DNA of 25,489 nucleotides, taken from Tepidimonas sp. UBA997 (lineage in GTDB: Bacteria > Pseudomonadota > Gammaproteobacteria > Burkholderiales > Burkholderiaceae_C). How positions within the stretch are numbered: the stretch's first letter is position 1; each line of letters opens with the position of its first letter. The DNA lies in assembly GCA_002291945.1 (NCBI GenBank), contig DBAZ01000062.1, positions 1 to 25,489 on the forward strand, written 5' to 3'. A program made the position numbers and the translations under genes. Below are positions 15,613-24,325 of this stretch, piece after piece. Below the pieces are notes generated by a model, which saw nothing but the letters and a program-made list of their open reading frames with translations, was not told the origin of the DNA and ran no database searches.

Positions 15613-16694
15613 CACAGTTGGCATGCCTGCTGCAGGTCGAGGGTGGCGTGTTTGCCCAGAGCGGGGCCATGCTGTGCCAGCCAGGCGTCGGCGGCGGCCC
15701 GACCGCGCTCGAACAACTGGTTCAGGAACAGCGGGTCGGTGCGCAGCTTGGTGGATGCGCCGAGGTCACGCAGGGCGTCATCGGCATCGATGCGGTGTAC
15801 CCGCAGGGCCTGTACCCGCGCAAACAAGGGGTCGCGGTAGGCGCGTGTCGGCGCGTCATCTTCCGCAATCAGGCTCTTGAGCAGTTGCAGCGAACGCAAC
15901 TCCTTGAGCAAGCTGGCATTGAAGGTGATTTCGTTGATGCGGTCCAGAATGTCGGGCGACTGGCGGGGCGAGTCGTGACGCCGACGTGGGTTGATCTGCA
16001 CCAGCAGCAGATCGTCGGCGGGGCTCTCCTGAATCAAGGGCTGCAGCGACGGATTGCCCGCATAACCGCCATCCCAGTAAGCCTCGCCATCGATCTCGAC
16101 CGCTTGGAACAGCAAGGGCAGGCAGGCCGATGCCATCACCATGTCGGCGGTCAGCTCGTTTTGCCGGAACACCCGCAACGCGCCCGTGCTGACCTGGGTC
16201 GCGGCAATGAACAGGCGCGTCTTGTGGCAGGTGCGCACCCGCTCAAAGTCGATCGTGTTTTCCACAATCCGCTGCAAGGGGTTGAGGTTGAGCGGATTGA
16301 AGCCGTAGGGCGACAAGGTGGGCTTGGCCTGTTGACTCCACCAGGACGTGGCCTCGCGTGCCCACTGTTGCCAGGTCTCCAGCCACGGGTTGCCGGTCAG
16401 CCACCACGGTTGCAGGGCGGCAAATGGGGAATGGGCACCGACCTGGGTCCAGAAACGGCGCAGGGTGGCTCGTGCGCCTTCACGCCCGCCTTCCATCAGC
16501 CCGGCGGCCAGCGCCACGGCATTCATGGCACCCGCGCTGGTGCCGCTGATGCCAGCAAACTCCAGCCGCTCCTCTTGCAGCAGGCGATCGAGTACGCCCC
16601 AGGTGTAGGCACCATGCGAGCCACCGCCTTGCAAGGCCAGATCGATGGGCAGGCAAGAGGAGGGCGTGGCGGTGGGGGCGGATTTTTTTCTCAT
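15612..16694 (-). CDS. Patatin-like phospholipase family protein
   Basis: Serine lipid acyl-hydrolase with a Ser-Asp dyad, 360 residues. The oxyanion-hole loop is LALQGGGSHGAYTWGVL (residues 19-35), the nucleophile is Ser53 in GISGTSAGAMNAV, and the catalytic Asp208 is in YWDGGYAGNP. The patatin domain covers about residues 15-215; the remainder (INEITFNASLLKELRSLQLL...) is the helical tail common in bacterial members. No signal peptide is visible, so it should be cytoplasmic or membrane-associated. ATG 16694 has GGAG about 10 bases upstream. It overlaps the GntP permease gene, which suggests that the hydrolase and the carrier act on related compounds, for example a hydroxyacyl ester and its released acid. 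That link is inference. Divergent from the ABC exporter genes. Confidence 0.93.
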   Translation of the reverse strand: MRKKSAPTATPSSCLPIDLALQGGGSHGAYTWGVLDRLLQEERLEFAGISGTSAGAMNAVALAAGLMEGGREGARATLRRFWTQVGAHSPFAALQPWWLTGNPWLETWQQWAREATSWWSQQAKPTLSPYGFNPLNLNPLQRIVENTIDFERVRTCHKTRLFIAATQVSTGALRVFRQNELTADMVMASACLPLLFQAVEIDGEAYWDGGYAGNPSLQPLIQESPADDLLLVQINPRRRHDSPRQSPDILDRINEITFNASLLKELRSLQLLKSLIAEDDAPTRAYRDPLFARVQALRVHRIDADDALRDLGASTKLRTDPLFLNQLFERGRAAADAWLAQHGPALGKHATLDLQQACQL

Positions 16695-16779
16695 GTCAGC
16701 TCAACTCCAGGGTGGAAGGTGGGGTGGACGGGCCGTGTTCCATGCGGTGCAACCATTATCCATGGCTTGAGCCGTTTTT

Positions 16780-16794
16780 TGTTGCACAGCAACA
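16780..16794. promoter_or_regulatory. Perfect 6-3-6 palindrome, candidate operator between patatin and ABC genes
   Basis: TGTTGC-ACA-GCAACA is a perfect inverted repeat with a 3-base centre. It lies 86 bases before the patatin start and 42 before the ABC ATPase start, well placed to regulate either. The core TGC-N3-GCA resembles sites described for the polyhydroxybutyrate regulator PhaR (CTGC-N3/4-GCAG in Paracoccus), but identity of the regulator is a guess. Confidence 0.45.
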
Positions 16795-16823
16795 TTTTGT
16801 GCTACCCATGCCGCCTGCAGGGG

Positions 16824-16829
16824 GATAAT
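16824..16829 (+). promoter_or_regulatory. Candidate -10 box of the ABC exporter genes, leaderless spacing
   Basis: GATAAT lies exactly 6 bases before ATG 16836, the same arrangement as at apt. A GCAGGGGG stretch just before it could instead be a ribosome site for an in-frame GTG at 16830, in which case the promoter lies further upstream. Confidence 0.35.
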
Positions 16830-16835
16830 GTGTCC

Positions 16836-17573
16836 ATGGCGATGCATGACGGTGATCAGAATTTGGTCTTCAGGGCGCGCGGTCTGTCCAAGGTCTATGG
16901 TGAGGGGCCTTCAGCGGTTCACGCCTTGCGCGGCGTCGATCTGGACATCCGGCGCGGCGAGTTTGTGGTCTTGCTGGGGGCTTCGGGCAGCGGCAAATCG
17001 ACGCTGCTCAACATTCTGGGCGGGCTGGATACCGCCACCGCCGGCAGCGCCTGCTGGACACATCGCGGGCAGACCCACGAACTGATCGGCGCCAAAGACG
17101 CCGAACTGACCCGCTACCGGCGCGAACACGTGGGCTTCGTGTTCCAGTTCTACAACCTGATCCCCAGCCTGACCGCCCGCGAGAACGTCAGCCTGGTGAC
17201 CGACCTGTGCATCGACCCCATGCCGCCCGAGGCGGCGCTGGCCTTGGTGGGTCTGAGCAACCGGGCCGATCATTTCGTTTCACAACTGTCGGGCGGCGAG
17301 CAGCAGCGCGTCGCCATCGCCCGGGCGATCGCTAAACGACCCGCCGTGCTGCTGGGCGACGAGCCCACCGGTGCGCTCGACTGCGCCACCGGCGTCCTGG
17401 TGCTGCAGGCGATGGAGCACATCCACCAGACGCTGGGCACCACCACGTTGGTCATCACCCACAACGCCCCCATTGCCCAGATGGCCGACCGGGTGCTACG
17501 CTTGGCCGATGGACGCATTGTGGAGGCTCGCGCCAACCCGGACAAACGGCCCGCCAGCGCACTTTCCTGGTGA
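16836..17573 (+). CDS. ABC transporter ATP-binding protein (LolD/MacB-like)
   Basis: Cytoplasmic ATPase subunit of 245 residues that powers the FtsX-type permease encoded next. Walker A GASGSGKST is at 48-56, the Q-loop in FVFQFYNLIPSLTARENV, the signature LSGGEQQRVAIARAIA, Walker B AVLLGDEPTGALD and the switch His in LVITHN. The sequence is typical of the LolD/MacB/FtsE class, which drives mechanical transmission or efflux rather than substrate import. ATG 16836 is used; GTG 16830 and ATG 16842 are in frame as well. Six bases separate its stop from the permease start, so the two are translated from one message. No substrate-binding protein gene is present, consistent with export. Confidence 0.95.
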   Translation: MAMHDGDQNLVFRARGLSKVYGEGPSAVHALRGVDLDIRRGEFVVLLGASGSGKSTLLNILGGLDTATAGSACWTHRGQTHELIGAKDAELTRYRREHVGFVFQFYNLIPSLTARENVSLVTDLCIDPMPPEAALALVGLSNRADHFVSQLSGGEQQRVAIARAIAKRPAVLLGDEPTGALDCATGVLVLQAMEHIHQTLGTTTLVITHNAPIAQMADRVLRLADGRIVEARANPDKRPASALSW

Positions 17574-17579
17574 GGGCCC

Positions 17580-19949
17580 ATGAAGGCGCTGCACATCAAG
17601 CTCTGGCGTGACCTGCAGCGGCTCTACGCCCAGGCACTCACCATCGCCATGGTGGTGGCGATCGGGGTGGCTGGCTTCGTGGGCATGTTTTCGGTGCATG
17701 ATTCGCTGCTATCGGCGCGTGACGGTTTTTACCGTGCCAACCACTTTGCTGATGTGTTCGCCCAGGTGCGGCGCGCGCCACTGCACCTGGAGCACCGGCT
17801 GGCGGCCATCGAGGGCGTGGTTCACGTCCAGGCCGGTATCGGCTTCGATACGCGCCTCGATTTGGGGGACACGGACGCCCCGGTGACGGGCCGCTTCATC
17901 GGTCTGGATCTGGCGCGGGTGCATGCCGACTCACAAGGGTTGAACCGGCTCACCCTGGTGCAGGGACGCTGGCCCGAAGCCGGTGCCCAACTCGAAGCGC
18001 TGGTCAACGACCGCTTTGCCAGCGCACGAGGACTGCAGCCGGGCGACACCGTCTGGGCCGTGCTGAACGGACGCCAGCAGCAGGTGCATCTGGTGGGCAC
18101 AGTGATTTCCCCCGAATACGTGTTTGCCACCCAGGGCGGTGCGCCAGACGACACCCGCTACGGCATCTGGTGGATCGACCACCAGCGCATGGCCCAACTG
18201 TTCGACATGGAAGGTGCCTTCAACCAGGTTGCCCTGGCGCTGGCTCCGCAGGCGCAGGCCGAACGTGTGATCGACATGGTGGACGCCCTGCTCACGCCCT
18301 ATGGCAGCATCGGCGCCGTGGGTCGCGACCGGCAGCTATCGGCCAAGATCGTGCAGGACGAGATGTCGCAGTTGCGGGTCATGGGCACGGTGCTGCCCGC
18401 CATCTTCCTGGCGGTGGCCATGTTGGTGCTCAATGGGGTGATCAGCCGTCAGGTGACTACGCAGCGCAACCAGATCGCGGCCCTCAAGGCGCTGGGCTAC
18501 CACAACGCCGACATCGGCTGGCACTACCTCCAACTGTCGCTGCTGATCGCTGCCATGGGCGTGTTCGCTGGCCTGGTGCTGAGCGTGTTCATTGGCCGCA
18601 GCATGCTGTCGCTCTACGACGAGATGTTCCGCTTCCACCAGCTCAGCTACACCAGCCGAACCTGGCTGGTGCTGCTGTCGGTCGGCATGGCCGCGCTGGC
18701 CGCCGCCGCTGGCACCTGGTCGGCCATCCGTGCAGTGGTGCGGCTCAGTCCGGCGCAGGCCATGCAGCCGCCCGCCCCACCCGCGTACCGGGCCAGCGTG
18801 CTCGAACGGCTGGGGCTGGGTCGCCATGTTGCCACCGGCACCCTGATGGTGATCCGCCAGTTTGAGCGCCGCCCGCTGCGTGCGGTCTTCACCATCGGGG
18901 GCATGGCCATGGCGGTGGCGTTGCAAATCTCCGGTGCTTTCTGGCTCGACACCATCAACCACATGATCGATACCCAGTTCCGCCGGGTGCAACAGGGCGA
19001 TGTGATGCTGAGTTTTCATCGCCCTGTACCCCCCGGCGTGGTACACGAGCTCCAGCGTCTGCCCGGCGTGATCGACGCCGAGGTCTATCGGATGGAGCCG
19101 GTACGGGCGCACCACCAGGGGCATCAGACCGACACCGTGGTCATGGGCCTGCAACCCGCCCCCCGCCTGCTGCGTCTGGTCGATGCCCAGCACGGCCCGG
19201 CGGCACCCCCCGCCGAGGGCGTGATCCTGTCGGCCTTGCTGGCGCGAGAACTGCAGGCATCCCCCGGCAGTCAGGTGCAACTGACCTTTCGGCTCTGGAG
19301 TCAGCGCGAGGTAGAGGTTGAAGTGGTGGACGTGGTCAACACCCTGTTTGGTCAACAACTCTACATGTCGCTCGACACGCTGAATCGCCTGGCTGGCGAC
19401 GGCGACGGCGCGGCCAACGCCGCCTTGCAGACCGATCCGCTGGCCCAGGAAGCTTTCTGGCGCGCCATCCGGGACGCCCCGGCCATCAACTCGGTGTTCG
19501 ACAAGTCCAGCACGCTCGACAACTTCCAACAGACCACAGCACGCATCATGGGTATCTTCAGCGGCGTCCTGACGCTGTTTGCCGTCGCCATGGCCGTCGG
19601 CATCATGTACAACACGGCACGGATCGCGCTGTCCGAACGCGCCTGGGAACTCGCCAGCCTGCGCGTACTCGGGATGACGCGCCGCGAGGTGTCGGTGCTG
19701 CTGTTGAGTGAACTAGCCCTGATGGTGCTGGTGGCCTTGCCGCTGGGTACCGCCATGGGTTGGGGGCTGGCCCACTTGCTCATGGCCCTGATGGCCTCCG
19801 ATGCTTTCGATTTTCCCGTCATCATTGCCCCGTCAACCTATGCATCGGCGGTGCTTATCATGCTGGTCGCTGCCATCACCAGTGCCTTGCTGGTGCGGCG
19901 GCAGGTGGACCAGCTCGACCTGGTAGCCGTTTTGAAAGTACGTGTATGA
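17580..19949 (+). CDS. FtsX-family ABC transporter permease, two-module
   Basis: Inner-membrane permease of 789 residues with two FtsX modules in one chain. Hydrophobic helices are seen near residues 20-40 (ALTIAMVVAIGVAGFVGMFSV), 275-300, 320-345 and 365-385 in the first half, and near 445-465 (AVFTIGGMAMAVALQISGAFW), 660-680, 710-735 and 755-775 in the second. Two large soluble regions between helices 1-2 and 5-6 should be periplasmic MacB-like core domains. Motifs such as RNQIAALKALGYHNADI and ERAWELASLRVLGMTRREVSVLLLSELALM are the coupling helices next to the ATPase. GAGGG lies 5 bases before ATG 17580. The stop overlaps the adaptor start as ATGA. Probably an exporter of lipids, peptides or drugs; the substrate is not readable. 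Confidence 0.93.
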   Translation: MKALHIKLWRDLQRLYAQALTIAMVVAIGVAGFVGMFSVHDSLLSARDGFYRANHFADVFAQVRRAPLHLEHRLAAIEGVVHVQAGIGFDTRLDLGDTDAPVTGRFIGLDLARVHADSQGLNRLTLVQGRWPEAGAQLEALVNDRFASARGLQPGDTVWAVLNGRQQQVHLVGTVISPEYVFATQGGAPDDTRYGIWWIDHQRMAQLFDMEGAFNQVALALAPQAQAERVIDMVDALLTPYGSIGAVGRDRQLSAKIVQDEMSQLRVMGTVLPAIFLAVAMLVLNGVISRQVTTQRNQIAALKALGYHNADIGWHYLQLSLLIAAMGVFAGLVLSVFIGRSMLSLYDEMFRFHQLSYTSRTWLVLLSVGMAALAAAAGTWSAIRAVVRLSPAQAMQPPAPPAYRASVLERLGLGRHVATGTLMVIRQFERRPLRAVFTIGGMAMAVALQISGAFWLDTINHMIDTQFRRVQQGDVMLSFHRPVPPGVVHELQRLPGVIDAEVYRMEPVRAHHQGHQTDTVVMGLQPAPRLLRLVDAQHGPAAPPAEGVILSALLARELQASPGSQVQLTFRLWSQREVEVEVVDVVNTLFGQQLYMSLDTLNRLAGDGDGAANAALQTDPLAQEAFWRAIRDAPAINSVFDKSSTLDNFQQTTARIMGIFSGVLTLFAVAMAVGIMYNTARIALSERAWELASLRVLGMTRREVSVLLLSELALMVLVALPLGTAMGWGLAHLLMALMASDAFDFPVIIAPSTYASAVLIMLVAAITSALLVRRQVDQLDLVAVLKVRV

Positions 19950-21160
19950 CTGACCCCACACGCTCCTCGGGTTCCTGGCGCCGACGCACAGTCTGGCTGA
20001 TCGTACTGGCGCTGGTGCTGGTCGGCCTGTATGCCGCCTACCGACCGCGTCCGCTGACGGTGGAAGCGGCCACCGCCACGGTGGGTCGTTTCGAGCAGAC
20101 CCTGCGCGAAGATGGCCGACTGCGGTTGCAACACCGCTACGTGATCCACGCCCCGGTGACAGGTGAACTGCTGCGCCCCACCCTGCGTGTGGGCGACCCG
20201 GTGGCTGAGGGTGACGCGGTGGCCGAACTGCGACCACTGGCCGCGCCCCTGCTGGACGAACGCAACCGGCAAGTACTGACGCAACGGATCGGCAGCGCCC
20301 AAGCTGCACGGCGCGCCGCCGATGCCCAACTGGAACAGACCCGGCTGCAACTGGCGCAGGTGCGCGACGACGCCGAACGTGCCCGACAACTGGCCGATCA
20401 GGGCTTTACCACCAGCGCAGCGAACGCAGCGGCCCAACGAACCTTGCGACTGGCTGAACAGGCGCTCGCTTCGGCCCGAGCGCAGCAGGACGTTGCCGCC
20501 TTCGGCCTATCCGAGGCCCAGGCAGCGCTGGTCGCCAGCATGGCCCCCCGCGCCGACACCAAATCCCTGACCCTGCGCAGCCCGGTGGATGGTCACGTCA
20601 TCGAGTTGCATCAGGGCAGCGCTGGCCCGGTGTCTGCCGGCCAAGCGCTGCTGGCCGTCGGCAACACGGCAGCGCTGGAAGCCGTGATCGATGTGCTGTC
20701 GGCCGAAGTCGGGCAGATCCGTGCCGACGCCGCGGTGACCCTGTCTCTGGGGCGCCACCTGCCCGCCGTCGAAGGCCGCATTCAGCGAGTGGAGCCAGTG
20801 GCTTTCACAAAAACCTCCGCGCTCGGCATTGAAGAGCAGCGCGTGAATGTGATCGTGGACTTCCTCGCGCCGCCGCCAGCCGGTCTGGGCGAAGGCTATC
20901 GGGTCGAGGCCCTGATCATGCTCTATGCCCAAGCCGACGCCTTGACCGTACCGACCGGTGCCCTGGTGCGCCAGGGCGCGGCTTGGCAGGTGCTGGTGAT
21001 CGAGGGCGACCGGGCTCGCGCCCGCCATGTCGAGGTGCGCGACCGCCATGCCAACCAAGCCTGGATCACGGCTGGCTTGCAAGCAGGTGAAGCCGTCGTC
21101 CTCTTCCCCGGCAAGCTGATTCAGGACGGGCAGCGGGTGCGGGTCCAAGCGCAGCGCTGA
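19946..21160 (+). CDS. HlyD/MacA-type membrane fusion (adaptor) protein
   Basis: Periplasmic adaptor of 404 residues anchored by one N-terminal helix (TVWLIVLALVLVGLYAAY, about 15-32). The first lipoyl half is YVIHAPVTGELLRPTLRVGDPVAEGDAVAEL, followed by a long charged alpha-hairpin rich in Ala, Gln and Arg (about 85-185) and the second lipoyl half LRSPVDGHVIELHQGSAGPVSAGQALLAVGN; a beta-barrel and membrane-proximal domain finish the protein. Such adaptors join an inner-membrane ABC pump to an outer-membrane channel, which supports tripartite efflux. No outer-membrane factor gene is present in the window. Its ATG overlaps the permease stop by four bases. The MFS gene follows after 14 bases. 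Confidence 0.93.
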   Translation: MTDPTRSSGSWRRRTVWLIVLALVLVGLYAAYRPRPLTVEAATATVGRFEQTLREDGRLRLQHRYVIHAPVTGELLRPTLRVGDPVAEGDAVAELRPLAAPLLDERNRQVLTQRIGSAQAARRAADAQLEQTRLQLAQVRDDAERARQLADQGFTTSAANAAAQRTLRLAEQALASARAQQDVAAFGLSEAQAALVASMAPRADTKSLTLRSPVDGHVIELHQGSAGPVSAGQALLAVGNTAALEAVIDVLSAEVGQIRADAAVTLSLGRHLPAVEGRIQRVEPVAFTKTSALGIEEQRVNVIVDFLAPPPAGLGEGYRVEALIMLYAQADALTVPTGALVRQGAAWQVLVIEGDRARARHVEVRDRHANQAWITAGLQAGEAVVLFPGKLIQDGQRVRVQAQR

Positions 21161-21174
21161 GAGGGCAGAGGCAG

Positions 21175-22344
21175 ATGCCCATGTCGCGCGTGCTGTGGCT
21201 GATCCCCGCGCTGTACTTTGTGTTCGTGGCCGCCGAGTTTGGCGCGTTGACGCACCTGGCCCTGACCGCGACGCAAAGGGGTGAAAGCGCCTTTCGGGTG
21301 GGTTGGCTGGCTGCCGCCATGTGGGTAGGCATTCTGTGCTCGAGCGCCTGCGCACATCGCATCAGCATGCGACTGGGGTTTGTGGCCTCGCTGGTGCTGG
21401 GGTGTGGGCTGGCTTTAGGCAGTCTGCTGTCTTTCAATGCGACCGAGGTGTTCGGACTCTGGGCGCTGGGCGCATGCGTGCTGGGCCTCGGGGGCGGGGT
21501 GGTCTGGGTCGTCGGGGAATCCTGGCTGGCCGAAGCGGCTCCGCCCGAGAAGCGCGGCCTGTACGTGGGGTGGTTTGAAGCTGCCGTTGGCTTGGGCTTG
21601 ATGGTCGGTCCGTTGATGATTCCTTTGGCACGCTTCATGGACTGGAATCCGCTGGTGCTGGCGGCTGCCGTCATGGCCCTGGCCGTCGTGTCCAGTTTTT
21701 TGCTGATTGGCCACCGCAGTCCTGGGCCTCGACCGCACGCCACCCATGCCGCGCCCATCCAGAATCCGGTTCTGCCATGGAAGACGGTCGCACGACCGCT
21801 ACTGATGATGGCCATTCTCAGCGGCATGATGGAAGCTGGGGTTTCGGCGCTCATGCCTTCGTTGTCCATGCGCACGGGCTTTTCCATCGAAGCGGCGGCG
21901 CTGCTGGGCACGGTGATTGGTGCAGGAAGCGCCCTGCTGCAGCCCCCTGCGGGCCACATGGCCGACCGCTGGGGCGTGCAGCGCATGATTCTGGCCTGCT
22001 GGGTCTTGTTGCTGGTCACTTCGCTGGGATTTCTCCTGCGTGCCGACCATCCGGGTGCCCTGCTGTGGCTGGTCGGCTTCCTTTTGGGCGGCGTGGGTGG
22101 GGCTATTTACACGCTCAGCATCATCGACATGGGTAACCGGCTGAACGGGGCTGCGCTGGTCAAGGCCATTGCGGCGTTGGTGATCTGTTACTCGATTGGT
22201 ACGGCGAGCGCCCCTGTCCTGGGGGGCATTTTGTTCGACCTTTGGGGTATGCCCGGCTTCGCCACGGCCTTCGTCGTGCTGTGCGTGGTCGGTACCTGCC
22301 TGAGCTGGCGACAACAGGCAATCAGCCGACGGGCTGCGCGATAG
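21175..22344 (+). CDS. MFS transporter
   Basis: Inner-membrane major facilitator protein of 389 residues with about 12 helices in two halves. Family marks include the loop after helix 2 (SACAHRISMRLGF), GGGVVWVVGESWLAEAAPPEKRGLYVGWFEAAVGLGLMVGP in helices 4-5, and AGHMADRWGVQRM in the loop between helices 8 and 9. The GESWLA-PxxKRG pattern resembles the YcaD/UMF2-type group of uncharacterised MFS proteins; the substrate is unknown. GAGGCAG lies just before ATG 21175, and a second ATG at 21181 is possible. The 14-base gap to the adaptor gene suggests it belongs to the exporter operon, which is an unusual combination of an ABC and an MFS carrier. It converges on glmS with 28 bases between stops. 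Confidence 0.92.
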   Translation: MPMSRVLWLIPALYFVFVAAEFGALTHLALTATQRGESAFRVGWLAAAMWVGILCSSACAHRISMRLGFVASLVLGCGLALGSLLSFNATEVFGLWALGACVLGLGGGVVWVVGESWLAEAAPPEKRGLYVGWFEAAVGLGLMVGPLMIPLARFMDWNPLVLAAAVMALAVVSSFLLIGHRSPGPRPHATHAAPIQNPVLPWKTVARPLLMMAILSGMMEAGVSALMPSLSMRTGFSIEAAALLGTVIGAGSALLQPPAGHMADRWGVQRMILACWVLLLVTSLGFLLRADHPGALLWLVGFLLGGVGGAIYTLSIIDMGNRLNGAALVKAIAALVICYSIGTASAPVLGGILFDLWGMPGFATAFVVLCVVGTCLSWRQQAISRRAAR

Positions 22345-22372
22345 AGAAAAGTTTGGGCCGACGAAGGATGGG

Positions 22373-24277
22373 TCATTCGACCGTCACCGACTTCGCCAGA
22401 TTGCGGGGTTTGTCCACATCCGTGCCGCGGGCCAGTGCCGTGTGGTAGGCCAGCAATTGCAGCGGCACCACGTGCAGGATGGGGCTGAGCGGGCCGTAGT
22501 GCTCGGGCATACGGATGACGTTGATGCCTGCTTCGCCCTGGATGTGGGTGTCGCTGTCGGCCAGCACGTAGAGCACGCCGCCGCGCGCACGCACCTCCTG
22601 CATATTGCTCTTGAGTTTTTCGAGTAACGCGTCGTTGGGCGCCACGGTGACGACCGGCATGGCACTCGTCACCAGGGCCAGCGGGCCGTGCTTGAGCTCC
22701 CCAGCGGGGTAGGCTTCGGCGTGGATGTAGCTGATCTCTTTGAGCTTCAGCGCCCCTTCCAGCGCGATCGGGTAGTGCAGCCCCCGCCCCAGAAACAGCG
22801 CATGATCCTTCTGGGCAAAGGCCTCCGCCCACGGGATGAGCTGCGGCTCCAGCGCCAGCACGGCCTGCAGCGCCAGCGGCAAATGCCGCATGTCCTGGAG
22901 GTGCTGCGCCTCTTGTTCGGCACTCAAGCGCCCCTTGGCCTGCGCCAGCGCGAGTGTGAGCAAAAACAGGCCCGCCAGTTGGGTGCTGAAAGCCTTGGTG
23001 CTGGCGACCCCGATTTCCACCCCGGCGCGGGTGATGTAGGCCAGCTTGCACTCGCGCACCATGGCGCTGGTGGCCACGTTGCAGATGGTGAGCGTGTTCG
23101 TCATGCCCAGCGATTGGGCGTGGCGCAGCGCGGCCAGCGTGTCGGCGGTTTCGCCACTCTGGCTGATGGTGACGACCAGCGTGCGCGGCTGGGGCACGCT
23201 GCTGCGGTAGCGGTATTCGCTCGCCACCTCGACCTGGGTGGGCATGCCCGCCACATCTTCCAGCCAGTACTTGGCCACGCAGCCGCTGTAGTAGCTGGTG
23301 CCGCAGGCCAGGATCAGGACGCGGTCGATGTCTTTGAACACACGCCAAGCGGCGGCGGGCTCGTCGCCCTGACCATCAAACAGCTCCGGCACCACCGCCT
23401 CCACCCCTTCCAGGGTGTCGGCCAGCGCCCGCGGTTGCTCGAAGATTTCCTTCTGCATGTAATGGCGGTAGGGGCCCAGTTCGGCGGCGCCGCTGTGGGC
23501 CTGCACGGTGCGAACCGGGCGCTGCTGGGGCGTCAGGGTCTGGCCTTGCGCATCGGCCAGCCAGTAGCGGCCCAACTGCAGATCCACCACGTCGCCTTCG
23601 GCCAGATAGACGATCTGGTCGGTCACGCCGGCCAGGGCCATGGCGTCACTGGCCAGGTAATGGGGCGCTGGCACGCCCGCTGCAGCCGCACCCACCCCCA
23701 GCACCAGCGGCGACCCGGCCCGAGCGCCAACCACCCGCTGGGGCTCGTCTTTGTGGAACACGGCAATCGCATACGCCCCGTGCAGCTGTGCAATGGCCGC
23801 CCGCACGGCCTCGAACAGATTGCCGTCGTACAGGGCATCGACCAAGTGCGCAATCACTTCGGTGTCGGTCTGGCTGTCGAACACATAGCCTTTGGCCTGG
23901 AGCGCGGTGCGCAACGCGTCGTGGTTTTCGATGATGCCGTTGTGTACCAGCCCCACCCGCGCAGGCCGCTGGGCGGCAGCAGCCCCAGGCCCGTGGCTGA
24001 AGTGGGGGTGGGCGTTGTGTACCGCCGGAGCGCCGTGGGTGGCCCAGCGGGTGTGGGCGATGCCGGTGCCGGCGTCCAGCGGTTCGGCCCGCATCTGGGC
24101 ATCGAGTTCGGCCACCCGAGCGGTGCTGCGTGCCCGCACCAAGGCCGACGCCGGGCCTGCTTGGCGCACCACGGCCACGCCGCAGGAGTCATAACCCCGG
24201 TATTCGAGGCGCTGCAAACCCTGCACCAGTACAGGAACGATGTTGCCAGAAGCGACGGCTGCCACAATGCCACACAT
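22373..24277 (-). CDS. glmS: Glutamine-fructose-6-phosphate aminotransferase (isomerizing), GlmS
   Basis: Makes glucosamine 6-phosphate from fructose 6-phosphate and glutamine, the entry step to UDP-GlcNAc for peptidoglycan and lipid A. The 634-residue protein starts MCGIVAAVA, with the N-terminal nucleophile Cys exposed after Met removal. The glutaminase part shows RLEYRGYDSCG, TRWATHGAP and HNGIIENHDAL. Two SIS domains follow, with CGTSYYSG, SQSGETADTLAAL and EAYPAGELKHGPLALV, and the C-terminus KPRNLAKSVTVE is the conserved tail that shuttles ammonia. Start ATG 24277 has AAGGA 7 bases upstream. A slight insertion (GPGAAAAQRPAR, AAAAGVPAP) is seen in the glutaminase part. No ribozyme leader is present; that element is known from Gram-positive bacteria. 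Confidence 0.97.
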   Translation of the reverse strand: MCGIVAAVASGNIVPVLVQGLQRLEYRGYDSCGVAVVRQAGPASALVRARSTARVAELDAQMRAEPLDAGTGIAHTRWATHGAPAVHNAHPHFSHGPGAAAAQRPARVGLVHNGIIENHDALRTALQAKGYVFDSQTDTEVIAHLVDALYDGNLFEAVRAAIAQLHGAYAIAVFHKDEPQRVVGARAGSPLVLGVGAAAAGVPAPHYLASDAMALAGVTDQIVYLAEGDVVDLQLGRYWLADAQGQTLTPQQRPVRTVQAHSGAAELGPYRHYMQKEIFEQPRALADTLEGVEAVVPELFDGQGDEPAAAWRVFKDIDRVLILACGTSYYSGCVAKYWLEDVAGMPTQVEVASEYRYRSSVPQPRTLVVTISQSGETADTLAALRHAQSLGMTNTLTICNVATSAMVRECKLAYITRAGVEIGVASTKAFSTQLAGLFLLTLALAQAKGRLSAEQEAQHLQDMRHLPLALQAVLALEPQLIPWAEAFAQKDHALFLGRGLHYPIALEGALKLKEISYIHAEAYPAGELKHGPLALVTSAMPVVTVAPNDALLEKLKSNMQEVRARGGVLYVLADSDTHIQGEAGINVIRMPEHYGPLSPILHVVPLQLLAYHTALARGTDVDKPRNLAKSVTVE

Positions 24278-24325
24278 GAGGGAATCCTTGATCAGATGGC
24301 CCCATCTTACGCGGCAGGTCATGAA

